64,000 nucleotides of DNA from Hirschia sp964351655 (GCA_964351655.1 CAYGPD010000007.1:31546-95545); one strand, 5' to 3'. Numbered from the stretch's first letter, positions 1 through 8,467 are shown. Numbers and translations: made by a program. Notes: generated from the letters alone by a model not told the origin.

Positions 1-716
1 GCATTGTCGCCTTCTTGATGTGTTTCAGCAGTAGCTATTTTAATAAAAGGAATCATTCGTAAAAACCAAGGCTTCCATACCTTCATCGCTTCTTCAGCAC
101 TTAATGCTGAAGTTTCGTAAACAAAACCGTCAAATTTGGGTGAACTCGCCGCCATATGCGGGCAGATGAAGCCTCCAAGAGAATGGCCCCAGAAAATCAA
201 TTGACGATCCCCCGACAACTCGTTTGCAAGCTCGACAATAGAAGGCGTTATTTTTTGGATAGCAGCAATCGACGGCTCTCCTGAACTATCGCCATATCCA
301 GGATAATCAAACTGCAAGACATCGCCCCATGGCAGCAATTTTTCTGCGTAATACACACCATGATTGGGCCTATCACCACCGGAACCATAGCAACTTAATA
401 TAAGCGGCCGATCCTCATGTGCGCTTTTCTCATTTGCTGAAATCAGAGAATACGCAATGCGCTCATCTTCAGCATCGATAAAACCATGTTTTACACTTGC
501 AGGCAGTATTTTTTTGAATTTCTCTTCCTGTGCCAGCTTAGAATCTGGATTGGTCAGCTTCGTTTCATCAACGAATTTCAGCTCATCCGCAGTAAGGGCA
601 ATATCTTTCCATTTAGGTGGACTAAAGATAGCGTCATCTGACATTGTAATTGTGCACCCTGCACTGCTTAACAATGCCATTACACTCACGCCAAATTTCT
701 TTAAACTATCCGTCAT
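1..716 (-). CDS. alpha/beta hydrolase, secreted lipoprotein-like (3' end cut by window edge)
   Basis: Reading the minus strand from an ATG at 714-716 gives an open frame of 238 codons that runs off the left edge. The N-terminus is short and hydrophobic and ends in SSAGC (Cys21), a weak lipobox. An alpha/beta-hydrolase core follows: the FDYPGYGDSSG segment (about 137-146) and the nucleophile elbow GHSLGG with Ser179. The acid and histidine of the triad would lie beyond the edge. It is a close paralogue of the next minus-strand gene (779-1741), sharing FDYPGYGDS and WGHSLGGF. The substrate is unknown; such proteins are esterases or peptidases of the cell envelope. Confidence 0.8.
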   Translation of the reverse strand, partial: MTDSLKKFGVSVMALLSSAGCTITMSDDAIFSPPKWKDIALTADELKFVDETKLTNPDSKLAQEEKFKKILPASVKHGFIDAEDERIAYSLISANEKSAHEDRPLILSCYGSGGDRPNHGVYYAEKLLPWGDVLQFDYPGYGDSSGEPSIAAIQKITPSIVELANELSGDRQLIFWGHSLGGFICPHMAASSPKFDGFVYETSALSAEEAMKVWKPWFLRMIPFIKIATAETHQEGDN

Positions 717-778
717 TGCCACACCCTCTGCTGCCTATAGGAATCTATACGAAGCCAAAGAGAAATTGGTTCACCATT

Positions 779-1741
779 TTACTTACTTTTTAGATCTTTC
801 ACATTTTCAAGCAACGGATTGATACGTTTTTGAAAATCAAATTGATCGGTGATCGTTGAATGCTCAGCCTTCTTGAACTCAAGATAATTGACATCTAAGT
901 CACGCTTTTTCAGCGCCTTGTGCAGTGAACGCGCAAGACCTACAGGCAGGGTCTCATCCTTCTTTGCACCCAGAACAATGATTGGCCCATCAAAGTGTGC
1001 AAGCGCACGCGCATTATCGTAATCATTTAGGCTATCTTTGATATCCACACCAACAAACGGCAAATACCAAGGCGTCCACGCTTCTGCGACTTCTTTCACA
1101 TTCAATGCTGTCGCTTCCAACACCACGGCATCTGTTTCACGCGCTGTACGCGCTAATTCTGAACACACAAACCCGCCCAAAGAATGCCCCCACATTATAA
1201 CAGGACGGTCAGCGCCAAGCTCATCAACATTATCAGAGACTAAAAGCTGCATATCATGCATGCTTTGTGTCGTCGCTATACCGCCAGAATCTCCATAACC
1301 TGGATAATCAAACAGAAGAACATCGCCCCACATAAAGCTTTTTTTCGCAGCCCATACACCATCTCGAATGCGATCGGATGCATTGCCAAAGCAATTTACA
1401 ATAATGGGACGTTTAGCTTTTGTTTCTGCGCTCGTGACAGAACTTACCAAAGTCCATGCAATGCGACTATCACCCTCTCCCCAGAAGCCATGCGTAAGGG
1501 TAGCTGGCATATGGGAAGCATACCCCCTCGCCTCTACCAACTCATCAGCTGAGGGCTGAATGAGGCTATCTTCATCCTCTAAGCGCATTTGGGATGCATC
1601 TTCAGCCGGTTTTTCAATTGGTCGAGGTTTAAAGACAACAGACTCGTCTATTTCCTTCTCAAAACAACCCGTTAGAAAAACTGAAAGCCCCAACATACTC
1701 ACCAGAGCAAGCTTATTGGCAATAGTGTGTCTCAACGTCAT
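779..1741 (-). CDS. alpha/beta hydrolase lipoprotein
   Basis: A 320-residue predicted lipoprotein: hydrophobic signal with lipobox LTGC (Cys26), an acidic linker to about residue 75, then an alpha/beta-hydrolase fold. Visible catalytic residues are Ser187 in GHSLGG, Asp262 in GAKKDETLP and His294 in KAEHST, so the triad looks complete. The lid region after the elbow is short. The gene lies 62 bp upstream of its partial paralogue on the same strand, so the pair is probably a tandem duplication. Substrate is not predictable; it resembles the BEM46/peptidase S9-like envelope hydrolases. Confidence 0.85.
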   Translation of the reverse strand: MTLRHTIANKLALVSMLGLSVFLTGCFEKEIDESVVFKPRPIEKPAEDASQMRLEDEDSLIQPSADELVEARGYASHMPATLTHGFWGEGDSRIAWTLVSSVTSAETKAKRPIIVNCFGNASDRIRDGVWAAKKSFMWGDVLLFDYPGYGDSGGIATTQSMHDMQLLVSDNVDELGADRPVIMWGHSLGGFVCSELARTARETDAVVLEATALNVKEVAEAWTPWYLPFVGVDIKDSLNDYDNARALAHFDGPIIVLGAKKDETLPVGLARSLHKALKKRDLDVNYLEFKKAEHSTITDQFDFQKRINPLLENVKDLKSK

Positions 1742-1806
1742 GAAGTCTTCCCCGCGAGAATCAGAAAATAGCGTTCTAAATTACCCTACTACATTTTTGC
1801 AGCCGA

Positions 1807-3192
1807 TTATGCACGACGCCATGTCGACCCTTGTGCATTATCCATAATTTCAATGCCTTCAGCCACCAATTGGTTCCGAATCCGATCAGCTTCTGCCCAA
1901 TCCTTGTTCGCACGCGCATCCAAGCGCGCCTGAACTAACGCATCAATACGCGCTGCATCATCACTATCATCGCCTTTTTCCCACTCTTCAGGCGTTAACT
2001 GTAACAAGCCCAACATGTCTCCTGCGAAGATGAGGTCAGCACGTGCCTGAGCCATAGCTTCTTGGTCTCCAGCATCTGCTGCTCTATTGGCTTCTCCTGA
2101 GAGACGCGACATTTCTGCTAACGCTTGAGGGGTATTAAGATCGTCACATAGCGCTTCAAGAACACCAATATCTTCTACCTCTAGATCAGCAAAATCCCAG
2201 ACGCGGCGCAAAGCCCCATAAGCGCGATCCAAAGTCGCTTTACACTGGTCCAGCAAGGCTTGCGTCCAGTCGAGAGGTTGACGATATTGCGCCGATAGCA
2301 AAGCCATACGCAGCACTTCACCATGCGTCGTTTTCAGCATCTCGTGCGGCAGCTTCACATTCCCAATGCTTTTAGACATTTTTTCCGATTCAATATCGAG
2401 AAATCCATTGTGCAGCCAATAGTTCGCCATTGGCTCCCCATGGGCACATTCAGATTGTGCGATCTCGTTTTCATGGTGGGGAAATTGAAGGTCTATCCCA
2501 CCGCCGTGAATATCAATTGTTTTGCCTAAAACAGCCGCAATCATCGCCGAACACTCGATGTGCCAACCAGGACGACCTCTTCCCCATGGGCTATCCCAAA
2601 TCGCATCTTCTGGCTCACCCGGCTTTGCTACTTTCCAGAGCGCGAAATCGGCCTGATCACGTTTCTCATCCGAAGTATCAACACGTGCGCCCGCGAGCAT
2701 ATCGTCAAGATTTCGTCCTGATAGTTTTCCATATTCATCCATAGACTTCACATGGAACCATAAACCCGATTTCGTTCTGTATGCATATTTCTTGCGCTCC
2801 AGCTTTTCCATCATCTCAATCATTTGCGGAATGTGAGATACAGCCGTTGGTCGGAAATTAGGTTCAAGAATATTTAGCGCTGCGGAATCTTCCAGATAAG
2901 CCTGTGTATATTTCTCAGTAATCGCAGAAATAGGTTCACCAGTTTCGTTTGAAGCCGCGATTATCTTATCATCAACATCTGTAAGATTGGACGCATAGAG
3001 AACGGCCTCATCCCCGTAACGCGAGCGCAAAAGGCGATATAAGACATCAAACGCAACAGGAGGACGAAAATTCCCAATATGTGCGTAGGAATACACTGTG
3101 GGTCCACACACATACATTGTCACCCGCTTTTCGTCCTGAGGTACAAACACCTCTTTTTTGCGCGTCAGTGAGTTTGTAAGTTTGATTTCCAC
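1807..3192 (-). CDS. cysS: cysteinyl-tRNA synthetase
   Basis: Charges tRNA-Cys with cysteine in the cytoplasm. The 461 residues match the usual length. Class I signatures are present: YVCGPTVY with zinc ligand Cys29, the HIGH motif as HIGN (38-41), the zinc region around Cys214 and HHENE (239-243), and KMSKS at 271-275. The start is GTG (complement of 3190-3192) with an AGGAAG ribosome binding site about 8 bases upstream. It is transcribed away from folE and ends 66 bp before the alpha/beta-hydrolase gene. Confidence 0.97.
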   Translation of the reverse strand: MEIKLTNSLTRKKEVFVPQDEKRVTMYVCGPTVYSYAHIGNFRPPVAFDVLYRLLRSRYGDEAVLYASNLTDVDDKIIAASNETGEPISAITEKYTQAYLEDSAALNILEPNFRPTAVSHIPQMIEMMEKLERKKYAYRTKSGLWFHVKSMDEYGKLSGRNLDDMLAGARVDTSDEKRDQADFALWKVAKPGEPEDAIWDSPWGRGRPGWHIECSAMIAAVLGKTIDIHGGGIDLQFPHHENEIAQSECAHGEPMANYWLHNGFLDIESEKMSKSIGNVKLPHEMLKTTHGEVLRMALLSAQYRQPLDWTQALLDQCKATLDRAYGALRRVWDFADLEVEDIGVLEALCDDLNTPQALAEMSRLSGEANRAADAGDQEAMAQARADLIFAGDMLGLLQLTPEEWEKGDDSDDAARIDALVQARLDARANKDWAEADRIRNQLVAEGIEIMDNAQGSTWRRA

Positions 3193-3438
3193 GAGTCTTA
3201 TCTTCCTAATTTAAAAATTATCTGAACACCTTCTAGCCGATTGCACGCGTACCACAACCACAATCAGTTTGCGTTCCTCAAAATCAGCTTATGTTTCCTG
3301 TTTAATTGCGACATTTACGCCCTAGAGAGTATATTTTCACCTTGTAGCCATGTGAATCACGCGACTGTCACGGTGATCCAATTTGACAATCTTGATTTGA
3401 AGACTATCTCTACAGCTCACCCTGAGGGGAATATTTTC

Positions 3439-3513
3439 GGGCGGGCGTTAAGTCCGGGCTTTGGCAAATGAACACACTTTATGCCAATTGAGCCCCGGCT
3501 CGACCCCCGTCCC
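3439..3513 (+). promoter_or_regulatory. candidate THF-II (folE-motif) riboswitch
   Basis: The 5' leader of folE folds by eye into a closed structure. GGGCGGG (3439-3445) pairs with CCCGTCCC (3506-3513, one bulged T), and inside it CCGGGCT (3454-3460) pairs with AGCCCCGG (3491-3498) and TTGGCA with TGCCAA (3482-3487). CTGAGGG near 3422 can also pair with CCCTCAG (3511-3517), giving an alternative fold. It ends 8 bases before the folE ribosome binding site. A tetrahydrofolate-binding leader upstream of folE is known in alphaproteobacteria (THF-II). The class assignment is inference from position and shape. The remainder of 3193-3438 shows no gene. Confidence 0.65.
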
Positions 3514-3536
3514 TCAGACATGGAAAGGTCCATCAA

Positions 3537-4151
3537 GTGGACGCTATAGTAAAAGATGGTGCTGTGACGCGCGATACAGATGATAAGCGCCCTACGCGCG
3601 AAGAGGCTGAAAAAGCTGTAAAAACTCTATTAGCATGGGCTGGGGATGATCCAGAACGTGAAGGCCTATTAGATACACCTAAGCGCGTTGTTAAAGCGTA
3701 TGAAGAGTGGTTCTCCGGTTATCGCGAAGACCCTGTAAAATACCTATCAAGGACTTTTGAAGACGTGCAAGGCTATGATGACATTGTAATGCTTCGCGAC
3801 ATTGATGTCGAAAGCCACTGCGAACACCACATGGCACCATTTATGGGTAAGGCTTATGTTGCGTACATGCCAACAGATTCAGTTGTTGGTATTTCCAAAC
3901 TTGCACGCGTTGTTGAAATTTACGCTAAGCGTTTGCAAACCCAAGAAACAATGACGTCGCAAATTTGTGATGCAATCAATGAAAGCCTAAAGCCTGCTGG
4001 GGTTGCGGTAATGATTGATGCTGTTCACCAATGTATGACGACACGCGGTGTTCACCACCCGAACGTCTCTACGATTACCACCCAATTTACGGGCGTCTTC
4101 AAAACAGACAAAGACCTACGTGACCGCTTCCTTCGTCTTAGCGAGCGCTGA
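3537..4151 (+). CDS. folE: GTP cyclohydrolase I
   Basis: Converts GTP to dihydroneopterin triphosphate, the first step of folate synthesis. The 204 residues match the family. Zinc ligands are visible as Cys95 and His98 in ESHCEHHMAPF and Cys166 in HQCMTTRGV; the QTQE segment follows KLARVVEIYAKRLQ. The start is GTG at 3537 with GGAAAGG at 3522-3528. The upstream leader looks like a folate riboswitch, so feedback control by tetrahydrofolate is likely. A strong terminator follows immediately. Confidence 0.96.
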   Translation: MDAIVKDGAVTRDTDDKRPTREEAEKAVKTLLAWAGDDPEREGLLDTPKRVVKAYEEWFSGYREDPVKYLSRTFEDVQGYDDIVMLRDIDVESHCEHHMAPFMGKAYVAYMPTDSVVGISKLARVVEIYAKRLQTQETMTSQICDAINESLKPAGVAVMIDAVHQCMTTRGVHHPNVSTITTQFTGVFKTDKDLRDRFLRLSER

Positions 4152-4172
4152 TTTAATTTAAAATCGAAATCT

Positions 4173-4210
4173 AAAAAGTCCCGACCGCGAGAGCAGTTCG
4201 GGACTTTTTT
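4173..4210 (+). terminator. intrinsic terminator of folE
   Basis: A perfect 12-bp stem, AAAAAGTCCCGA (4173-4184) with TCGGGACTTTTT (4198-4209), and a run of T. The A-rich left arm would also let it work on the minus strand for the convergent XRE gene. Confidence 0.9.
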
Positions 4211-4222
4211 ATTGTCGCTTAT

Positions 4223-4435
4223 CTAATCCGTCCACACAAAAACATCTGTTATGCCAACGCCTAAAGCATGCGAAATTTTAAACGCAGCCTCCAGCGAAGG
4301 CGAATATTTCCCCTTTTCTATGGCAACGATGGTTTGACGCGTCATACCTATCGCATCCGCCAGTTCTTGCTGGGTTATCTTCTTTTCTTTGCGTAACTCT
4401 AAGATCGCGTTAGAAAATGGAAGGGCTTTTGCCAT
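4223..4435 (-). CDS. small XRE-family HTH regulator
   Basis: A 70-residue Cro/CI-type DNA-binding protein. The helix-turn-helix covers about residues 20-47, with QQELADAIGMTRQTI and IEKGKYSPS. It has no extra effector domain. It is the second gene of a two-gene unit, 14 bp after the membrane protein at 4450-4869, a common pairing in which the regulator controls its own operon. It probably binds the repeated sites at 4882-4968. Ligand and membrane-partner role are unknown. Confidence 0.88.
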   Translation of the reverse strand: MAKALPFSNAILELRKEKKITQQELADAIGMTRQTIVAIEKGKYSPSLEAAFKISHALGVGITDVFVWTD

Positions 4436-4449
4436 GTCAGCTCCCCTTC

Positions 4450-4869
4450 TTATAGCCAGTGACGATATTTAGCGATTTGCATTCCATAGCGCACCAGCTC
4501 GCCGACAACGACAGCCAAAATAACCCAATTTCCAACCTCAACTCCATTGGCACCTCTAAACGCTGTTGCCGCTGCTAATAGCGCTCCGGCAATAGCGATA
4601 TTCCCGCCTAAAGCACCAGCTTTCGCAGCTATAAGCACATCACGTTCATCACATTGAGCATCTGCATCTTTGGGGGACGAAACCGCCGCAATTATATGCC
4701 CCACAATCATTACGACCACGATTGAGACCATTAATCCCATTTGAGTCATCATAAACGCATCACCCGATGTCGTGTCTCGAATGCGAAAACCTGAATCTAC
4801 AAAATAATAACCATACACCGCCAGTAAGCCGATCATACAGACCCACGCACTCTTCTCTCTAAAAGACAT
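4450..4869 (-). CDS. four-helix membrane protein, DUF2178-like
   Basis: A 139-residue inner-membrane protein with four predicted hydrophobic helices (about 8-26, 42-65, 85-105, 113-132). Between helices 2 and 3 lies the cytoplasmic segment CDERDVLIAAKAG; a DERD segment between helices is typical of DUF2178-type proteins that pair with small XRE regulators. It heads the two-gene unit and is divergent from hisI. Function is unknown; a role in sensing or stress at the membrane is only a guess from the family context. Confidence 0.75.
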   Translation of the reverse strand: MSFREKSAWVCMIGLLAVYGYYFVDSGFRIRDTTSGDAFMMTQMGLMVSIVVVMIVGHIIAAVSSPKDADAQCDERDVLIAAKAGALGGNIAIAGALLAAATAFRGANGVEVGNWVILAVVVGELVRYGMQIAKYRHWL

Positions 4870-4881
4870 TTCTCGCTCCAG

Positions 4882-4968
4882 ATGTAAAAAATAATATACA
4901 CCAACATATGTCTAATATATTTTACATGTCAAATATTATTTACACAAAATGTCTACTATTTTTTACTT
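4882..4968. promoter_or_regulatory. array of four operator-like repeats
   Basis: Four 20-bp copies of a related motif start at 4882, 4908, 4926 and 4949, each beginning ATGT and having TAC near the other end. The copy at 4908-4927 is nearly palindromic (16 of 20 positions match its reverse complement). The array fills the gap between the divergent membrane-protein gene and hisI and so probably covers the promoter of the XRE operon. Binding by the 4223-4435 regulator is inference. Confidence 0.6.
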
Positions 4969-5010
4969 TCACTCTCTAGCGAGAGGCGACTATTCCCTTT
5001 AAAAGGCTGT

Positions 5011-5433
5011 ATGACCGATACACAAAACACAGATATTTTCTCTTCCCCGCTTTCTGGTAAAGCGCAAGATGAAACGACATCACTTCGCCCACGCTTTAAC
5101 GAGGACGGATTGGTCGCGGCGATCGCACAGGATGCTAAATCTGGTGAGATTTTGATGCTGGCATGGATGAATGCTGAAGCACTAAAACTCACCATCGAGG
5201 GCGGACGCGCAGTATATTGGTCGCGTTCACGTCAAGAACTATGGCGAAAAGGCGATACATCTGGCGCATATCAGCATGTTGAAGCGATTTTCACAGACTG
5301 TGACCAAGATGCCATTTTGCTCAAAGTGCACCAAACTGATGGTGCATGTCACACGGGCCGCGTGTCTTGTTTTTATCGCCAAGTAACTGACGTAGCGACA
5401 CTTAAATCGACTTCCGATAGGCCCACACCATAG
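5011..5433 (+). CDS. hisI: phosphoribosyl-AMP cyclohydrolase
   Basis: Opens the adenine ring of phosphoribosyl-AMP in histidine synthesis, in the cytoplasm. It is the 140-residue monofunctional form without the HisE domain. Metal-binding residues are visible as D96-C97-D98 and D100 in TDCDQD, with Cys113 and Cys120 in the C-terminal region; WSRSRQELWRKGDTSG is the substrate loop. It is separated from other his genes and lies downstream of folE with the XRE pair between them. Confidence 0.95.
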   Translation: MTDTQNTDIFSSPLSGKAQDETTSLRPRFNEDGLVAAIAQDAKSGEILMLAWMNAEALKLTIEGGRAVYWSRSRQELWRKGDTSGAYQHVEAIFTDCDQDAILLKVHQTDGACHTGRVSCFYRQVTDVATLKSTSDRPTP

Positions 5434-5602
5434 CGTCTCGGCAATCAGTATCAGGCTCGTATCTGGTATCCATCGTCTCTTTTCCTGCTTGTCGCCGTTT
5501 CAAAGCCATGTAAAATGGCTCAAACACATTATGGTTAAGCAAAAATGCCATATATGATGCAAGCAAAACTCATATTTGCGTCGAACTCAGGGGATGGTTT
5601 TG

Positions 5603-6778
5603 ATGTCAGGTCCAAGCGTTTACGAAAGAACAATGAACCACATCTTCTCGTGGGAAGGTGGCTATGTCGATCACCCCAACGACCCGGGCGGTGCAACAAA
5701 CTTCGGTATAACACGCAAAGTTCTCGCTGAATGGCGCGGCCAACCCTCCTTACCCAAGCAAGCTGTGAAAGACCTCACAATCCAGGAAGCTGCCGAAATC
5801 TACCGCGTGAACTACTGGAACAAAATTATGGGGGATGAACTCCCCCCTTCCCTTGCACTTCTTATGATGGATGCAGCGGTAAATTCCGGACCGGGAACAG
5901 CTGTAAAGACGCTCCAACGTGCGATAAGTTCTCTTGGTAAGAATATAGCGGTAGACGGCGCAATCGGTCCCAACACGCTTCGCGCAGCTCGCAGTATAGA
6001 CGAAGAAAAACTACTCAATGAATTTGTCGTTCGACGCGGCGTTTTTTACGGCAGTTTGCGAACTTTCACGACATTTGGTTTAGGCTGGGCAAGACGTTTA
6101 GTTTCAGGCGCACGTGCTGCCAACACGATTTTGACAGAAGCTCGCAACACCCTAGCTATTCCACCAGAACCAGCTCCTTCTACAGAAGCAGATGATAAAA
6201 GCACAGAACTTCTCCTTGCCCCTGTCTCTTCTTTACCTGCAAATATTTCTCTTAAACGCCACTTCTTCGACGAACGTGGCATCCAAGTCTATGGAAGCTT
6301 CTTCCAATGCTGGGGCGGATGGATCACAGCTGGGCATGTCATTCAGCAGATGTTACGAACCTCCCCCCCATTCGCAGATGGTCAACAAATCCTCTATCCG
6401 GGCCAAATGGATGCAGCACTCATGGGCTGCAAAGTCCCTGACCAACAACCTACCAAACCTGAAATCGGCCAACAAATCATCGTCGCAGGTTATCCCGCCG
6501 GCTCTAGCACACCGTCCTTGCGAGAAGGTGAAGTCTATATGCAGCGCCCGCAAACCACAGACTGGATAGCCACCATATCCAATCCCTCAGAGCCAGTGGT
6601 TGTGGGAATGTCGGGCGGTGTTGTCTATGATGCAGCGACTAAAGAGATTGTCGGCATTCTTATTACCCGCAACTCTCCTGCTGATCTTGATGCAGACGGA
6701 ATAGCAGATCAGAACTTCGATTTTGTTGCCTTGTACGATATTTGGAACCAGCTTCGCACCTTCCCGCCTATCGCTTAA
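5603..6778 (+). CDS. GH108 muramidase-like protein fused to a trypsin-like serine protease domain
   Basis: 391 residues from the ATG at 5603, preceded by AGGGG ten bases upstream; a longer frame opens with TTG at 5576. Residues 8-100 are a GH108 lysozyme-like domain with catalytic Glu18 in FSWEGGYVDHPNDPGG and TNFGIT. Residues about 100-180 resemble the peptidoglycan-binding domain that follows GH108 (VDGAIGPNT). After a Pro/Glu-rich linker (185-200) comes a chymotrypsin-fold domain with His245 in ITAGHV, Asp270 in MDAALM and Ser337 in GMSGGVV, a plausible full triad. No signal peptide is seen. This domain order is not one I know; function is likely cell-wall or colicin-like lysis, or processing. 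Confidence 0.8.
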   Translation: MSGPSVYERTMNHIFSWEGGYVDHPNDPGGATNFGITRKVLAEWRGQPSLPKQAVKDLTIQEAAEIYRVNYWNKIMGDELPPSLALLMMDAAVNSGPGTAVKTLQRAISSLGKNIAVDGAIGPNTLRAARSIDEEKLLNEFVVRRGVFYGSLRTFTTFGLGWARRLVSGARAANTILTEARNTLAIPPEPAPSTEADDKSTELLLAPVSSLPANISLKRHFFDERGIQVYGSFFQCWGGWITAGHVIQQMLRTSPPFADGQQILYPGQMDAALMGCKVPDQQPTKPEIGQQIIVAGYPAGSSTPSLREGEVYMQRPQTTDWIATISNPSEPVVVGMSGGVVYDAATKEIVGILITRNSPADLDADGIADQNFDFVALYDIWNQLRTFPPIA

Positions 6779-6872
6779 ACGCTTCGTTTTTAAGATAGCC
6801 AACGCAGAAACTGTGTAATTTATTTTCACCGGAGGTTTGACAAGTTCGCACTTGCGCTGCACTCGTCATTTC

Positions 6873-8003
6873 ATGACACATGAAAACGATCTAAACTCAC
6901 CTTCTCATCAACGCTCAAACACCGATCCAGCATCGCGTGCAGAATCTGTTGTTATCACTGCGCCCAATGAATTTGCAGGCGAACGATTAGATAAATGGTT
7001 GCCGATTGCGCTGCCAGAACTATCACGTTCACGCGCCAAAGCCGTGATTGAAGCGGGAGATGTATTGTTAAATGATGTGGCAATCACAAGCGCTAAACAC
7101 AAAGTAGTCGGCGACGGCCGCTATGTCATTCTCATGCCGCCCCCTTTGGATGCTGAACCGCTTCCTGAAGATATCCCGTTGGACGTTTTGTTTGAAGATG
7201 AACACCTCATCATTATCAACAAGCCAGTCGGCCTCGTAGTCCACCCTGCACCGGGTGCCAGCACAGGCACATTAGTCAACGCACTCCTTCACCATTGCGC
7301 CGGGCAGCTTTCTGGAATTGGTGGTGTTGCACGCCCTGGAATTGTGCACCGATTGGACAAAGATACTTCTGGCGTCATGGTTGCTGCAAAAACAGAATAC
7401 GCTCACACAGGGCTATCTTCTCTCTTTCAAGCACACTTTATGGAACGCGCCTATCTTGCAGTAACACGCGGCGCGCCACGTCCGCTTGTGGGCCGTATTG
7501 AAAACAGAATTGCAAGATCGACAACAGACCGCAAGAAAATGGCTGTTGTTAGAGAAGCCCACTTTGCAGCCTCTGCGGAATGGCATGGCGAATCTGAGGA
7601 CGACTATGAACAAAAAGGCAAACATGCGATCACAAACTATAAAGTGCTTGAGCAATTTGGTCGCGTAGATGCCACATCCGGACTACCAGCCGCAACCCTG
7701 ACTGAATGCAGGCTCGAAACAGGCCGCACCCACCAGATCCGCGTTCACATGGCACATATTGGTGCTCCTCTGATTGGGGATCAAACATATGGTCGCTATC
7801 GCGGCCTCAAAGCATATGGCTCAGGACCAACATTTGATGCGACTGCTGAGGTTTGCAAAAACTTCAAACGCCAAGCCTTGCACGCAGCTATACTGGGGTT
7901 TGAACACCCTGTGACGGGTGAGAACATGCGTTTTGAAACGCCGCCTCCGCAAGATATGCTCGATTTACTTGATGCATTGCGCCAATTACCGGGCAAAAAC
8001 TAA
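6873..8003 (+). CDS. rluD: 23S rRNA pseudouridine synthase, RluA/RluD family
   Basis: Isomerises uridines in ribosomal RNA. From the ATG at 6873 it has 376 residues. It has an N-terminal S4 RNA-binding domain (GERLDKWLPIALPELSRSRA) and the catalytic domain with HRLDKDTSG carrying the active aspartate, plus ETGRTHQIRVHMAHIG near the C-terminus. The start is uncertain: the only strong ribosome binding site, GGAGG at 6831-6835, is too close to a TTG at 6837 and 37 bases from the ATG; an in-frame TTG at 6852 is a compromise. rluD next to rpoH is a common alphaproteobacterial order. RluD versus RluC specificity is not certain. Confidence 0.9.
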   Translation: MTHENDLNSPSHQRSNTDPASRAESVVITAPNEFAGERLDKWLPIALPELSRSRAKAVIEAGDVLLNDVAITSAKHKVVGDGRYVILMPPPLDAEPLPEDIPLDVLFEDEHLIIINKPVGLVVHPAPGASTGTLVNALLHHCAGQLSGIGGVARPGIVHRLDKDTSGVMVAAKTEYAHTGLSSLFQAHFMERAYLAVTRGAPRPLVGRIENRIARSTTDRKKMAVVREAHFAASAEWHGESEDDYEQKGKHAITNYKVLEQFGRVDATSGLPAATLTECRLETGRTHQIRVHMAHIGAPLIGDQTYGRYRGLKAYGSGPTFDATAEVCKNFKRQALHAAILGFEHPVTGENMRFETPPPQDMLDLLDALRQLPGKN

Positions 8004-8467
8004 CCTCGCATAAACAGGTTCTCGGACTAAAAATAACAAAAAAAACGATTTTTGGGTTGATCACAAATTGTTGATCAACCCAAAATCATACTATGTCTCC
8101 ACTGAGACAATCTATTCTATTTTAGAATAATCATTCTAATTTGAGATATATTCCAATCCCCGTTAAAAATTCTAATTTTTGCCGCAAATCCAATATAAAC
8201 ATATATTAAATCAGCCTCTTATAAGTCGCTGAAAACGACCTATGTATAATCTATATGCAACTATAACAGGCGTGTAACGTCTATTCAGAAAGGTGACACT
8301 TGATTGCTAACTCCAATCAGCTATCTCACCCATTATTCACGTAGCTTATGGAACATATAGGCAATATCGGGGCAGACGAGTTTTAAAAACTTCTGCATGT
8401 TGACCCCATACAAGGTTCGCAGATGAGCTTTACCTCTCATCAGATGAAAAAAACACGGAGGCCGACC
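8004..8467 (+). promoter_or_regulatory. rpoH upstream region with inverted repeats
   Basis: No gene here. A perfect 14-bp inverted repeat (8050-8063 and 8072-8085, TTTTGGGTTGATCA) with an 8-base loop lies 46 bp after rluD; it lacks a T run on the plus strand. Next come clustered TTCTA/TAGAA half-sites: ATTCTA/TAGAAT at 8114-8128 and TTAGAAT/ATTCTAA at 8122-8139. TATAAT at 8245-8250 is a possible -10. GGTGA (8292-8296) pairs with TCACC (8326-8330) around TGATTG/CAATCA. The region probably holds several rpoH promoters and a transcript structure; assignments are inference. Confidence 0.5.

Noticed and set aside
3241..3471. 76-codon plus-strand frame before folE
   Set aside because: No ribosome binding site, ordinary residues only and it overlaps the structured leader; judged spurious.
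4223..4869. XRE plus neighbour as a toxin-antitoxin system
   Set aside because: The partner is a four-helix membrane protein with no toxin motif; the pair fits a regulator/membrane unit.
8382..8409. CCCCAT at 8404-8409 as the -10 of a sigma-32 promoter for rpoH
   Set aside because: No CTTG-like -35 is found at a suitable distance upstream.
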